The notes: generated by a model not told the origin, from the sequence alone. DNA of 64,000 nucleotides from Nemertoderma westbladi (GCA_032718475.1 JAUCBJ010000866.1:17556-81555); one strand, 5' to 3'. Positions 22,184 to 34,389 are shown, counted from the first letter of the stretch. Made by a program: numbers and translations.

Positions 22184-25100
22184 TGTCGGCCACATATGAC
22201 CTTCCTTCGTTTTCATCTCGTCCAGTTAATAGATCCAAAGCATCTGGTTGTGTAGATGATTGGATTGACTCTCCTGACTCCGACGACAGAAGTGACGCGC
22301 TTTTTGGTGGTCATGGTCCGATAGATTTGCAGGCTCTATTTAAGGTACCAATCGATCCATTTGATGGCTCACCCATTAAATGGCCTGGTTTTATTTCATC
22401 ATTCCATGCTTTAGTGCATGATCGAATTCCAAACCACGCAATTCGTCTCTCTATTCTTAGGAATTTATTATCCCCTGAGATTCGTAATAGTGTAGCTGCT
22501 ACTATAGATGACCCTACATTGTATTATGAAACATTGAGAGATATTCGCAGAATTTATGGTGATAAACATCTCATTGCTTCTAGCCATATTAAACAGCTTT
22601 TTTCTGTCCAAAATGTTAACTCAAGCGATTTCGAGTCATTAAAATCCTTTTCGCTTAAATTGCATGGCTCAGTATCTGCTTTAGATAAATGTGGATATAA
22701 AGATGACCTTTATTCCGCAAATAATTTAAATGTTTTAGTTGACAAATTGCCAAACCCGCTACAACATGAGTGGAGCAAAAAAGTAGTTGCAATTCAACCT
22801 GGGCGTCCGTCTTTAAAGGATTTTGATGACTGGATTTCGTATAAAGTTAGTTGTGGTCGTGCTATAGAGTCTACACTTAAAATTAGACCCAGTTCTAATA
22901 CATCTCAGCCCCAGTTTAAACACAATAATAACCCTAGAATATTGCGTGAGAAATCTAAAGCAGTAACCCCTAAGTCATCTACATTTTCTCCAACAGTTCT
23001 AGCAACGGGGGGAGGACCCTCTAAGCAACTAGAAAGCGAAAAATGTAGTTGCTGCGAACTGTCCCACACTGTAGAAGATTGTGATAAATTTAAAAAATTA
23101 TCCCTTGCTGAGCGTGCAGAACTAGTGCGTGAAAAGGGCATGTGCTTTGTGTGTTTAAAAACTCGGCACCGAGCAGCCGACTGTTCCATAAAGGAACCAT
23201 GTAAAGCCCCATCTGGGTGTAAGAAAAGGCATCATACATTATTGCATGATGCTCCTCCAGTTTACGGTAACTCGAAATCCTCCCGTTTCCGCTCTAAGCA
23301 TGTCGGATCGACTAGCTGCGACTCTACCCCGTCTACCGTGGCGCTACAGATTGTCCCGCTTCGTGTACGATCCTCCGCTGGCAAGGTTGTAGAAACTTTC
23401 GCCTTATTGGATCCTGGTAGTCAAATATCAGCTGTCGATCAAAAGTTAGCCAATGAGCTCGGCCTAAAAGGTAAAGAAACCTCGATTAAAATAGGCACAA
23501 TCAACTCGGAAGGTAAACCAATAAAGTCTCTGTTAAGCTCCGTGGAGGTCTTGCCCACAGATGGTGATAGCTCGTTTGAAATATCTGACACCTGGGTATT
23601 ACCCAAACTTAATATTACACGTCAGCGATTTGATTGGCCAAAAATCAAGGGTTTTTGGACTCACTTACGCGATTTGAATTTACCGCGCATTGATTCGGAT
23701 AAAGTGAGCGTTCTATTGGGTGCTGATGTATTTAATATTATTCGCCAGTTAGATTATAGGTCTGGTCCACCTGGTTCACCATCTGCTGTTCTTACTAATT
23801 TTGGTTGGGCTTGCACCTCGAATGTTCCGCTATTCCCATTGTGTGATAGTGAGCGGAGAGATATTTTACATACACATGTAGAAACTACTTCAAGTGCTCG
23901 TTCGCTGGTTAATCCAAAGTCCTCAGGTAGTTTGCATGATCTCGTAGCCGAATTCTGGAGAACAGAATCATTCGGTGTTAACCCTGGTGGTGACCTACCT
24001 CTTTCTAAGAAAGATGCCTTGGCTATGGAGATGTTGAGAGACACCACTAGTTGCATAGATGGTCGCTATGAGACTGGCCTATTGTGGCGCTCCCCGTCTG
24101 TTTATCTCCCTGATAATTACCAGTCTGCTCTTAGGCGTTTAAAGTCCACTGAGAGACGCTTAAGTCGCAATTCCTCATTAGAAGTACGCTATGACGAGAT
24201 ATTGCGAAGCTACACTGATAAAGGATTCGCAGTTAAAGTTCCACCAGGAGAGCTAGAGGGCCCCCCTGGTCGTGTTTGGTATTTGCCCCACCACCCAGTA
24301 ATTAATCCGAATAAACCTAGTAAGATTCGAATAGTATTCGATGCCTCGGCTCGTTACCATGGTGTTTCCCTAAACGATAAACTCCTCCGTGGCCCGGATT
24401 TTCTCGCCAGTTTAGTAGGAGTCTTGTTGCGCTTTCGAGAGAAACATGTGGCGATTTCCGGAGACATTACTGCGATGTACCACCAAGTAGGAGTGCGGCG
24501 TGTAGACCAAGATTGTCTTCGCTTTCTCTGGGGTGGTGTTAAGCGTGATGGCCCGCCTGCGGTTTATAGGATGTTGAGACAGATTTTTGGTGCCATAGAC
24601 TCCTCGTGCATCTGTTTTTACAATCTCCTTCGTACTGCTGAAGATAACAAATCTATATTTCCAGATGTAGCCCCCAGAGTGGCTCTGTGTTTTTATGCTG
24701 ACAATTATTTCGATTCATGCAATACTGAATCTGAGGCGATTGAGCGTGTATCTCAGATGAAAGCGCTTCTCTCTTTGGGGGGATGTCATCTTGGGCAGTG
24801 GGTCTCATCATCTCGCCAAGTTCTAGGTTATGTCCCTTCTTCTGATCTTGCAGACCCTTTGTTGAATCTTGATTTGGACGAATTACCGGTTGAGAGAGCG
24901 TTGGGTGTTCAGTGGAACTGTTCGAGTGATTGTTTTGTCTTTGAGTGCAAAATTTCAGATTCTGATGCGCCCCCTAGCAGGCGGATTGTGCTTGCTAAAG
25001 TTGCCTCGCTATTTGACCCATTGGGGCTTATCTCCCCGGTTGTATTGGTTGCCAAGGTGCTCCTTCAGGATATATGGAGGCAAGTTACATCTTGGGATAC

Positions 25101-27288
25101 CAAATTGCCTGATAATTTAGTTCTCCGTTGGCAGTCATGGCTCAAAGACTTGCCCAATATTGATCAAGTGTCGATCCCTCGTTGTTTATTTAATAATAAT
25201 ACCTTTAATTCCAGCACTCAACTTCACTTATTTTCAGATGCTTCTGAACTTGGTTTTGGTGCTGTGGCCTACATTCGTACTGTGTATAGTTGTGGAGACA
25301 TCAGTGTCTCGTTTACTATGTCTAAATCCCGTGTGGCGCCTGTGAAACAATTGTCCATCCCCAGACTTGAGCTTCAAGGCGCTATAACTTCCGTCCGACT
25401 GTCTGGACTTGTACGAAATGAACTAACTATTGAGTTTAATGATGTTTATTTTTGGGTGGATTCAGTAACTTGTTTGCGTTGGGTATTTTCGCAAAACTGC
25501 CGGTTTATGCCATTTGTTGCCCACCGTATTGGTGAGATATTGGATACCGCTGAGCCCCGGCAGTGGCGCTACGTACCTACTGCTGTGAACCCCGCTGATT
25601 TCTGTAGCCGTGGTATGAATGCGTCTGATTTGACACCTGATCACCCGTGGTTTTGTGGTCCCGATTTTTTGAAATTATCTGAGTCCGAGTGGCCTGATTT
25701 CCCTGTGGTTGATTTGAGACCTGATCCGGATGATTGTGAAATTAAAGTCACCTTTACTATAAGCTGTGACGTTATTTGGATATGTGAGTACATAAAACGT
25801 TTTTCTAATCTCGCACGATCTCGTATATTCCCCAATTTACAGCGGTGCATTGCCTGGATTAGCCGTTTTATATTTAATTCTCGCAATAAAGACTGCAGGT
25901 CCGGTCCTCTGTCTGTCAGTGAGCTTAACGATTCTTTAACCTTGTTAATTAAAGCTGTTCAGTCGTGTGAATACCCCAATGAATTAGGAGACCTGCGCTC
26001 AGGAAAGGAGTTGTGTTCCAGTAGTTTCTTGTTATCTCTGTCCCCTTTTCTTGATGAAAATGGTCTGCTTAGAGTTGGGGGCCGTATAAAGTCCGCAGAC
26101 TTACCATATTCTACTCGTCACCCTATCATTCTTCCACACGACTCACACTTGACTAGACTGATTATCTATGATTTGCACGAGTCTATTGTCCATGAGGGTG
26201 AGGAATACACTCTAAATGTATATCAACAGCAATACTGGTCGCCCAGAGGTCGATCCCTTGTACGTAAATTGATCAATAGGTGCACTTTCTGTAGAAAACG
26301 TAGAGCCCATCCTGAACCCCCGCTGATGGCCGCTCTCCCCCGCTCCCGTCTCTCACCCGCCACCTCTCCCTTCCTCAATGTAGGTTTGGATTTCTGTCTT
26401 CTTGCCTTCTTTGATTGCCTTCTAGGCACCTGTCTATTAACTCGTGCGGTTCACTTAGAAGTAACCCATTCGTTATATACTGATTCATTTTTATTGGCCT
26501 TCCGTCATCTGATTGCTCGCCGCGGTTCGCCCAGAATTGTCTACAGTGACAATGGTACGAACCTTGTAGCAGGTGAGAAAGAGCTCCGTGTGTGCCTTAA
26601 GGAGCTCAATCAGACAGTAATCTCTGATACTTTGTCTCAAAGAGGCATCCGTTGGGTTTTCTCCCCTCCTTCTGCACCGCACTTCGGTGGCGTATGGGAG
26701 AGACTAGTTAAATCCTCTAAGAAGGCCTTGAGAGCTGTACTCGGAAATCAGTGTGTAGGAGATGAACTGATGCATTCTGTTATAGTTGAAGTTGAACACT
26801 TGCTAAACAGCCGTCCCTTGACCCACGTCAGCGTAGATCCTGACGAACCTGAAGCTCTAACGCCGCATCATATTTTGCTTGGTAGACCAAACCCCAATCT
26901 ACCTCCAGTTCTGGTTGACGATTCAGACATAAGTTCTCGTCGTCGTTGGCGCGCTACTCAGGCCTTGACTAATCAGTTCTGGTCCCGTTGGATGAGAGAG
27001 TATGTCCCGTCTCTGATTGAGAATAGGAAGTGGTTAAAGTCCCGCCGTAGCTTGTGTAAGAATGACATTGTGCTTGTCATTTTCTCTGACACACCGCGCG
27101 GTCATTGGCCCTTGGGTCGTGTTCTAGAGACCTTTCCCGGACGTGATGGAATCGTCCGGACCGTGCGTGTGCTCGTGCGTGGTAAAGAATATACCCGTCC
27201 AGCTGTGAAAGTGTGCCTGTTGGAAGAGGCAGGCGAGGTGGGCCACTTTGAAACTGAAAGTAAATGTAACTCTACTGTCGAGAGTTAG
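22096..27288 (+). pseudogene. pol: BEL/Pao gag-pol polyprotein: DUF1759, protease, RT, RNase H, integrase
   Basis: A frame of about 1730 codons without internal stops. In order it holds a DUF1759-type gag domain (LFKVPIDPFDGSPIKWPGF), two CCHC-like knuckles (CSCCELSHTVEDC, CFVCLKTRHRAADC), an aspartic protease (ALLDPGSQISAV), reverse transcriptase (KIRIVFDASARYHGVSLND), RNase H (HLFSDASELGFGA), integrase with an HHCC-like finger (HESIVHEG, CTFCRKRR) and core (SDNGTN, FGGVWERLV), and a DUF5641-like C-terminus. The RT catalytic box reads FYADNYFDS at 24691-24717, where BEL elements usually have YVDDYLDS: the second catalytic aspartate is asparagine (codon 24703-24705). The integrase core is about ten residues shorter than expected after its first aspartate (about 26390-26450). 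The first codons lack an ATG because the frame continues from upstream. This copy is probably not autonomous. Confidence 0.93.
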
Positions 27289-27297
27289 GGCCGGCGA

Positions 27298-27764
27298 TGT
27301 TACAAACTGCCCTTAAATCCTGCTGGTTATCGCTTGGTAGTTTAGCCCATCGTTACACTAGCTTAGGTATATTAGTGCAATACATACCGTTTATGTTACA
27401 CTGCTTCCCTGTAGGAAGGTTGCCCCATGGCCCTGCTTTCTGTATCTGCCAATAGGATTTGAGTTGGTTTTGATTTTGACCTATCACAGATCTACTGAAC
27501 TGATTTTCCTATCTGTATGTTCATTCTCTGTGGTAGATGAAATCATTCATAAAATAAGGGTAGCTGGTATTCTTGTATTGTTATTCTTAGTAGAACCGAT
27601 CTGGAGATACCCTATGTACTGATGTAAAACTTATTTCAATATACGTAAAACGTAACTTAACAATAATTATATCTCCGTCTTTTCAAGATTAAATAGGCCT
27701 AATGAAATAACGATCCCGACAAAACTCGAAACCACAACGCCGATTCCAAATTCTGTGGTTTGCA
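27298..27764 (+). repeat. BEL 3' long terminal repeat
   Basis: A 467-bp LTR, TGTTACAAAC to GGTTTGCA, starting 9 bp after the pol stop codon. The purine tract expected before it is poor (GAGAGTTAGGGCCGGCGA). It is followed by the target-site duplication GGTGA and the resumed 39-bp array. Confidence 0.9.
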
Positions 27765-28671
27765 GGTGAAGGAGACTCAGTGTAGCATCGGTTAGTTGAG
27801 GGGGTGAAGGGGACTCAGTGTAGCATCGGTTGTTGAGGGGTGAAGGGGACTCAGTGTAGAATCGGTTAGTTGAGGGGGTGAAGATTACTCAGTGTAGCAT
27901 CGGTTAGTTGAGGGGGTGAAGGTTACTCAGTGTAGCATCGGTTGTTGAGGGGTGAAGTGGACTCAGTGTAGAATCGGTTAGTTGAGGGGGTGAAGATTAC
28001 TCAGTGTAGCATCGGTTAGTTGAGGGGGTGAAGGTTACTCAGTGTAGCATCGGTTGTTGAGGGGGTGAAGGAGACTCAGTGTAGAATCGGTTAGTTGAGG
28101 GGGTGAAGGTTACTCAGTGTAGCGTCGGTTAGTTGAGGGGGTGAAGGGGACTCAGTGTAGAATCGGTTAGTTGAGGGGGTGAAGGGGACTCAGTGTAGAA
28201 TCGGTTAGTTGAGGGGGTGAAGGTTACTCAGTGTAGCATCGGTTAGTTGGGATGGGTGAAGGAGACTCAGTGTAGCATCGGTTAGTTGAGGGGGTGAAGG
28301 AGACTCAGTGTAGAATCGGTTAGTTGAGGGGGTGAAGATTACTCAGTGTAGCATCGGTTAGTTGGGATGGGTGAAGGATACTCAGTGTAGCATCGGTTAG
28401 TTGGGAGGGGTGTAGGAGACTCAGTGTAGAATCGGTTAGTTGGAAGGGGTGAAGGAGACTCAGTGTAGCATCGGTTAGTTGGGAGGGGTGTAGGAGACTC
28501 AGTGTAGCATCGGTTAGTTGGAAGGGGTGAAGGTTACTCAGTGTAGCATCGGTTGTTGAGGGGGTGAAGGGGACTCAGTGTAAAATCGGTTAGTTGAGGT
28601 GGTGAAGATTACTCAGTGTAGCATCGGTTAGTTGAGGGGGTGAAGGTTACTCAGTGTAGCATCGGTTGTTG
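27765..28671 (+). repeat. 39-bp array, second block
   Basis: Continuation of the junction-derived minisatellite after the BEL element. Units here are more varied. Many have lost the donor (CATCGGTTGTTGAGG instead of CATCGGTTAGTTG) or carry GAATCGG, and the period is often 37-38 bp. The block is cut at 28671 by a LINE insertion. Confidence 0.95.
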
Positions 28672-29537
28672 GACTCGAGAAGTCAAGGAAATCCTGCCAA
28701 GTACCTAACTGATCTAGACTTTGCTGATGACTTAGGAGTACTCTCAGAATCATTAGAGGGAGCCCAACGGCTCCTCAGCTCATTAGAACGTGCTGCTTCT
28801 AGTGTTGGTCTTTTTATTAACTCCAGAAAGACCAAAATTCTGACAGTTAACTTTGAAAGTCCTCAGCAAGTCTCTGATCGGATGAGCATAAGCTCAAAGG
28901 ATGGTATGCTTGAGCACGTGGACGACTTCTGTTACCTGGGATCATGGATCCGGAAGTCAGGTGAGGACCTTCGAATACGTAAGGGAAAGGCATGGGCAGC
29001 CTTGAATAGGCTTTCCAGGATTTGGAAGTCACCGAGAATTAATCGGAAACTTAAGGTCCGATTATTTAGAGCAGCAGTAGTTCCAGTACTCCTCTACGGG
29101 AGTCCATGCTGGGCTCTAACTGCTGAGGACACCAAATCTCTGGATGGCACATTCACAAGAATGCTACGCCGGGTTCATTGTGTCAAGTACAATGCACACA
29201 TCTCCAACCAGACACTATATAACATTGGAGGTGTCTCATTGGTTCCCCCAAGCTTGACACTAGAACAAAATCGCCTCCGCTTTGCAGGACATTGCTTTCG
29301 CCGTGAGGACCAGCCAGTGCATAATCTTGTACTTTGGCAGCCTCATGGTGTGAATAAGCATGGTGGACAGCCCATGACTTTCTTGAGACGCATCTTAAAG
29401 GACACTGGCCTTAAAGATGCAGATGATCTAGCAAATGTCATGGGTGATAGGGAGTTGTGGCGGTGCAATTTTGTTGACAAGCCGGCACAGCATTCTTAAA
29501 AATGCAGCTGCAATGCAGCATGCCGATCCTAGTACTA
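28672..29537 (+). mobile_element. 5'-truncated LINE copy with 11-bp target-site duplication
   Basis: A truncated non-LTR retrotransposon 3' end. ATCGGTTGTTG at 28661-28671 is repeated at 29538-29548 out of phase with the array, so it is a true duplication. The coding part to 29499 is open for some 270 codons. It includes the RT catalytic box LDFADDLGVL and the C-terminal thumb and finger region (FAGHCFRREDQPVHNLVLW), ending KPAQHS. The 3' end is GCATGCCGATCCTAGTACTA. It is the same family as 38958-42362 and 54124-62080. Severe 5' truncation and short duplications are as expected of target-primed reverse transcription. Confidence 0.93.
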
Positions 29538-30065
29538 ATCGGTTGTTGAGGGGGTGAAGGAGACTCAGTGTAGCATCGGTTGTTGAGGGGGTGAAGGGGA
29601 CTCAGTGTAGCATCGGTTAGTTGAGGGGGTGAAGATTACTCAGTGTAGCATCGGTTAGTTGAGGGGGTGAAGGAGACTCAGTGTAGAATCGGTTAGTTGA
29701 GGGGTGAAGGTGACTCAGTGTAGCATCGGTTGTTGGTGAAGATTACTCAGTGTAGCATCGGTTGTTGAGGGGGTGAAGGAGACTCAGTGTAGCATCGGTT
29801 AGTTGAGGGGGTGAAGGAGACTCAGTGTAGAATCGGTTAGTTGAGGGGTGAAGGTGACTCAGTGTAGCATCGGTTGTTGGTGAAGATTACTCAGTGTAGC
29901 ATCGGTTAGTTGAGGGGGTGAAGGGGACTCAGTGTAGCATCGGTTAGTTGAGGGGGTGAAGGAGACTCAGTGTAGAATCGGTTAGTTGAGGGGTGAAGGT
30001 GACTCAGTGTAGCATCGGTTGTTGGTGAAGATTACTCAGTGTAGCATCGGTTGTTGAGGGGGTGA
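29538..30065 (+). repeat. 39-bp array, third block
   Basis: More degenerate units of the same array. A three-unit motif including GGTTGTTGGTGAAGATTACTC recurs several times, so the block grew by copying groups of units. It ends abruptly at GGGGGTGA|TATAGAATTATATT. Confidence 0.93.
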
Positions 30066-30709
30066 TATAGAATTATATTCTCATAAATGCCGTGGATTTT
30101 CAAAATTTTATTTTGTTCGAATTAACTTTGCTATAAAGATTACATTAAGTCCTCATTTGTATTTACTATATCTATTTGTACGATGATTATTCAAGTGGTT
30201 CAGTAGCTCAGGCAGAATACCTAAGGACTGTGGTAAATCTAAGGTTGAGAGTAGGCTAGAGCTAAGGTCGCGAGTAGCGTGGAGGTGAGGAAGGGAGTAG
30301 CTTGCTTAGGTGGATGGTAGGAAAAACCCGGCTTTCTATTGGCTGTTATAAATAGCTTACATAGTTTAAACTATATAGTAGTTCCCCTGGTTGAGGATAT
30401 GGGAAATCATGTACTGGGATAGGCTGCTAAGTTAACCTAGCAAAACAACTAAACTTTTAATTAATTATTGATTACAGGCAAGGATTTGGAAGGAATTTTT
30501 TACTTTCATCAAAGGATTGCGTTTAATTAAACGAGTATCAGTTAATCGTGTTATATTGACAAATAAATTATCATATTACAAATATATTATCTAGTTTTCT
30601 AGACTTATGAGTAAATAATAAACTTTCTATAATATGTCATGACTTCAAATGCATCCACGAATACCGTGTTTTGATAAGGGAATTAGCAAAGGAGACCTGC
30701 CATTTAGCG

Positions 30710-30731
30710 GGGGGGGGGGGGGGGGGGGGGG
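30710..30731. repeat. Poly-G tract
   Basis: About 22 consecutive G residues after CCATTTAGC. A similar A(10)G(14)-like tract lies near 31044-31068, and a poly-C tract of about 21 lies at 34367-34387. All are in the 27-kb intron. They could form G-quadruplexes and their lengths may be unreliable. Confidence 0.9.
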
Positions 30732-31500
30732 TCATTTTTGGGGGTTTTAGAGCATGTAGTTGTATTCCTAGGTTTTTGTACTACATGGTGTTGATCGTGT
30801 GGGTGGACCACCGAACAGTTGCGAATTTTAGACTAAAGAAGACAATTGTTTAAAATTTATTGTTTATTTGGAAATCCGATACTCACATTGCACATATAGA
30901 GTAAGATATACAGTATATTGTATAATTGCAATATTAAAAGTTAAGTTACAATAATACTTTGGACAATGGTGTGGCTAGTACTATATAGCCCAATGTATTG
31001 TCTGGGAGTGCCGGGCAGGTAGGGGTGGTGTGCAGTGCTTGCAAAAAAAAAAGGGGGGGGGGGGGGGGTATTACTATTATGTGAATTGTGAGGTGTGAGA
31101 TTGTTACTGTTGTTGCTGATAGGGAAATAATTAATTATCCTAAGTTAATCTCCAGCGCAATCAATTGTTTCACTGGAGTTCCGATGCTGATCCAGGTATA
31201 TAAAACTAAACTAATGAGTCGAGATAGGAAATACATAAAATATAAAATATTGGATGGAAAAGGTTATGGAAAATTGGTAAGATCTATGTTTTATTGATTG
31301 TTTACAGTGTACTTTAATTTAATATTTTAGAAGGTGACCTATTTCGAAAAGGGTACTGTATTTTAGATTTTTTATGTTTTACGTCAGCAGAGGAATCAGA
31401 GTTCCATATCGTTGGCCCTGAAAAATAATTATTACTGTTTGGAAATTATTGGAAAAATAATGGATCTTTGAGATGAGCAATGACCATATCCTTGCCTTAA

Positions 31501-31869
31501 GGCCTGTTTACACGTGGCAACTTTTAGAGCAACTTTATCGGCAACTAGTAGAGCAAACCAGGTTGCCGATCAAGTTGCTCCGTGTAAACACGTAAAAAAG
31601 TTGCCGTAAAAAAAGTTGCTCAACTTTTAAGGCAACTTGAAGGAATTTGCGTTGGCGAATTAAAGCGGGATAATCAAATTAAATTATCAAAAACTAGCTA
31701 GTAGATAAAATGACCCACTATTTTACAGTTAAACTGGCTCTAAAAGTTGCCGGCCATGTTGCTGGTAAAGTTGCCACGTGTAAACAGCGATTAAATTAAG
31801 TTGCTCCAAGAAACGTTGCTAGTTGCCGAGAAAGTTGATCTAAAAGTTTCCACGTGTAAACAGACCTTT
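31501..31869. mobile_element. Harbinger-like MITE
   Basis: About 370 bp bounded by inverted repeats of some 35 bp: AGGCCTGTTTACACGTGGCA on the left and its near complement ending TTCCACGTGTAAACAGACCT on the right. TTA flanks each side, as in PIF/Harbinger-type TTA or TWA target-site duplications. Internal subrepeats of the terminal motif (GTTGCCG, GTAAACA) occur. No coding capacity is seen. Assignment to Harbinger rests on the 3-bp target duplication and terminal sequence only. Confidence 0.78.
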
Positions 31870-31977
31870 AGGGGTAGAATAGCTTACGTTGATAGTTAGA
31901 CGTAAAGGATAATATATTATCTGTTGAATAAGTTAAATTTGTATAAGTTACTGTATAATGTACAATGCTCTCTCTCG

Positions 31978-34366
31978 GTTAGTTGGGAGGGGTGAAGGGG
32001 ACTCAGTGTAGCATCGGTTAGTTGAGGGGGTGAAGGGGACTCAGTGTAGCATCGGTTAGTTGAGGGGGTGAAGGGGACTCAGTCTAGCATCGGTTAGTTG
32101 GAGGGGGTGAAGGAGACTCAGTGTAGAATCGGTTAGTTGAGGGGTGAAGGTGACTCAGTGTAGCATCGGTTGTTGGTGAAGATTACTCAGTGTAGCATCG
32201 GTTGTTGAGGGGGTGAAGGAGACTCAGTGTAGAATCGGTTAGTTGAGGGGTGAAGGTGACTCAGTGTAGCATCGGTTGTTGAGGGGGTGAAGGAGACTCA
32301 GTGTAGCATCGGTTAGTTGAGGGGGTGAAGGGGACTCAGTGTAGCATCGGTTAGTTGAGGGGGTGAAGATTACTCAGTGTAGCATCGGTTAGTTGAGGGG
32401 GTGAAGGAGACTCAGTGTAGAATCGGTTAGTTGAGGGGTGAAGGTGACTCAGTGTAGCATCGGTTGTTGGTGAAGATTACTCAGTGTAGCATCGGTTGTT
32501 GAGGGGGTGAAGGAGACTCAGTGTAGCATCGGTTAGTTGAGGGGGTGAAGGGGACTCAGTGTAGCATCGGTTGTTGAGGGGGTGAAGGAGACTCAGTGTA
32601 GCATCGGTTAGTTGAGGGGGTGAAGGAGACTCAGTGTAGAATCGGTTAGTTGAGGGGTGAATGTGACTCAGTGTAGCATCGGTTGTTGGTGAAGATTACT
32701 CAGTGTAGCATCGGTTGTTGAGGGGGTGAAGATTACTCAGTGTAGCATCGGTTAGTTGAGGGGGTGAAGGGGACTCAGTGTAGCATCGGTTAGTTGAGGG
32801 GGTGAAGATTACTCAGTGTAGCATCGGTTAGTTGAGGGGTGAAGGAGACTCAGTGTAGCATCGGTTAGTTGAGGGGGTGAAGGGGACTCAGTGTAGCATC
32901 GGTTGTTGAGGGGGTGAAGGAGACTCAGTGTAGCATCGGTTAGTTGAGGGGGTGAAGGAGACTCAGTGTAGAATCGGTTAGTTGAGGGGTGAAGGTGACT
33001 CAGTGTAGCATCGGTTGTTGGTGAAGATTACTCAGTGTAGCATCGGTTGTTGAGGGGGTGAAGATTACTCAGTGTAGCATCGGTTAGTTGAGGGGGTGAA
33101 GGTTACTCAGTGTAGAATCGGTTAGTTGAGGGGTGAAGGTGACTAAGTGTAGCATCGGTTGTTGGTGAAGATTACTCAGTGTAGCATCGGTTGTTGAGGG
33201 GGTGAAGGAGACTCAGTGTAGCATCGGTTGTTGAGGGGGTGAAGGAGACTCAGTGTAGCATCGGTTAGTTGAGGGGGTGAAGGAGACTCAGTGTAGCATC
33301 GGTTAGTTGAGGGGGTGAAGGGGACTCAGTGTAGCATCGGTTGTTGAGGAGGTGAAGGAGACTCAGTGTAGCATCGGTTAGTTGAGGGGGTGAAGGAGAC
33401 TCAGTGTAGAATCGGTTAGTTGAGGGGTGAATGTGACTCAGTGTAGCATCGGTTGTTGGTGAAGATTACTCAGTGTAGCATCGGTTGTTGAGGGGGTGAA
33501 GATTACTCAGTGTAGCATCGGTTAGTTGAGGGGGTGAAGGGGACTCAGTGTAGCATCGGTTAGTTGAGGGGGTGAAGATTACTCAGTGTAGCATCGGTTA
33601 GTTGAGGGGGTGAAGGAGACTCAGTGTAGCATCGGTTAGTTGAGGGGGTGAAGGGGACTCAGTGTAGCATCGGTTGTTGAGGGGGTGAAGGAGACTCAGT
33701 GTAGCATCGGTTAGTTGAGGGGGTGAAGGAGACTCAGTGTAGAATCGGTTAGTTGAGGGGGTGAAGGTGACTCAGTGTAGCATCGGTTGTTGGTGAAGAT
33801 TACTCAGTGTAGCATCGGTTGTTGAGGGGGTGAAGATTACTCAGTGTAGCATCGGTTAGTTGAGGGGGTGAAGGTTACTCAGTGTAGAATCGGTTAGTTG
33901 AGGGGTGAAGGTGACTAAGTGTAGCATCGGTTGTTGGTGAAGATTACTCAGTGTAGCATCGGTTGTTGAGGGGGTGAAGGAGACTCAGTGTAGCATCGGT
34001 TGTTGAGGGGGTGAAGGAGACTCAGTGTAGCATCGGTTAGTTGAGGGGGTGAAGGAGACTCAGTGTAGCACCGGTTAGTTGAGGGGGTGAAGGGGACTCA
34101 GTGTAGCATCGGTTGTTGAGGGGGTGTGGGGACTCAGTGTAGCATCGGTTGTTGAGGGGGTGTGGGGACTCAGTGTAGCATCGGTTAGTTGAGGGGGGTG
34201 AAGGGGACTCAGTGTAGCATCGGTTGTTGAGGGGGTGTGGGGACTCAGTGTAGCATCGGTTGTTGAGGGGGTGTGGGGACTCAGTGTAGCATCGGTTAGT
34301 TGAGGGGGTGAAGGGGACTCAGTGTAGCATCGGTTAGTTGAGGGGGTGAAGGGGACTCAGTGTAGC
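31978..34366 (+). repeat. 39-bp array, fourth block
   Basis: A 2.4-kb continuation of the junction-derived minisatellite. Most units are of the GAGGGGGTGAAGG type, with mixed GGTTAGTTG and GGTTGTTG forms. A multi-unit block is duplicated: the rare variant GAGGGGTGAATGTGACTC occurs near 32651 and again near 33421. The array ends at TGTAG followed by the poly-C tract. Confidence 0.95.
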
Positions 34367-34389
34367 CCCCCCCCCCCCCCCCCCCCCAC

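Larger units (their letters stand above)
19404..27764 (+). mobile_element. BEL/Pao LTR retrotransposon with an aberrant extended 5' end
   Basis: An LTR element inserted in the 39-bp array. GGTGA stands on both sides (19399-19403 and 27765-27769), and removing the insert plus one GGTGA restores a normal repeat unit, so this is a 5-bp target-site duplication. The order is TGTTTTTTT, a 432-bp copy of the pol 3' end (19413-19844), LTR (19845-20304), primer-binding site, gag, pol, LTR (27298-27764). The pol-plus-LTR block at 19413-20304 matches 26866-27764. The usual element would start at the LTR, so the extra pol sequence left of it is abnormal. Coding frames are broken and catalytic residues altered, so this copy looks inactive. 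Confidence 0.93.
30066..31973. other. 1.9-kb non-repeat block within the 39-bp array
   Basis: AT-rich unique sequence splitting the minisatellite, without an obvious target-site duplication at its edges. It contains a weak tRNA-like SINE trace (about 30195-30260, with GTAGCTCAGGCAGAATACC), a poly-G tract (30710-30731), an A-then-G homopolymer tract (31044-31068) and a MITE (31501-31869). No gene is supported. It may be original intron sequence between two arrays, or inserted DNA. Confidence 0.6.

Noticed and set aside
20929-27288. Minus-strand open frames within the BEL element and complementary frames within the LINE copies
   Set aside because: They are shadows of the RT and gag-pol coding strand, with no recognisable domains of their own.
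30671-31297. Short plus-strand frames in the non-repeat block
   Set aside because: One reads through the poly-G tract, the other is short and AT-rich; neither has supporting features.
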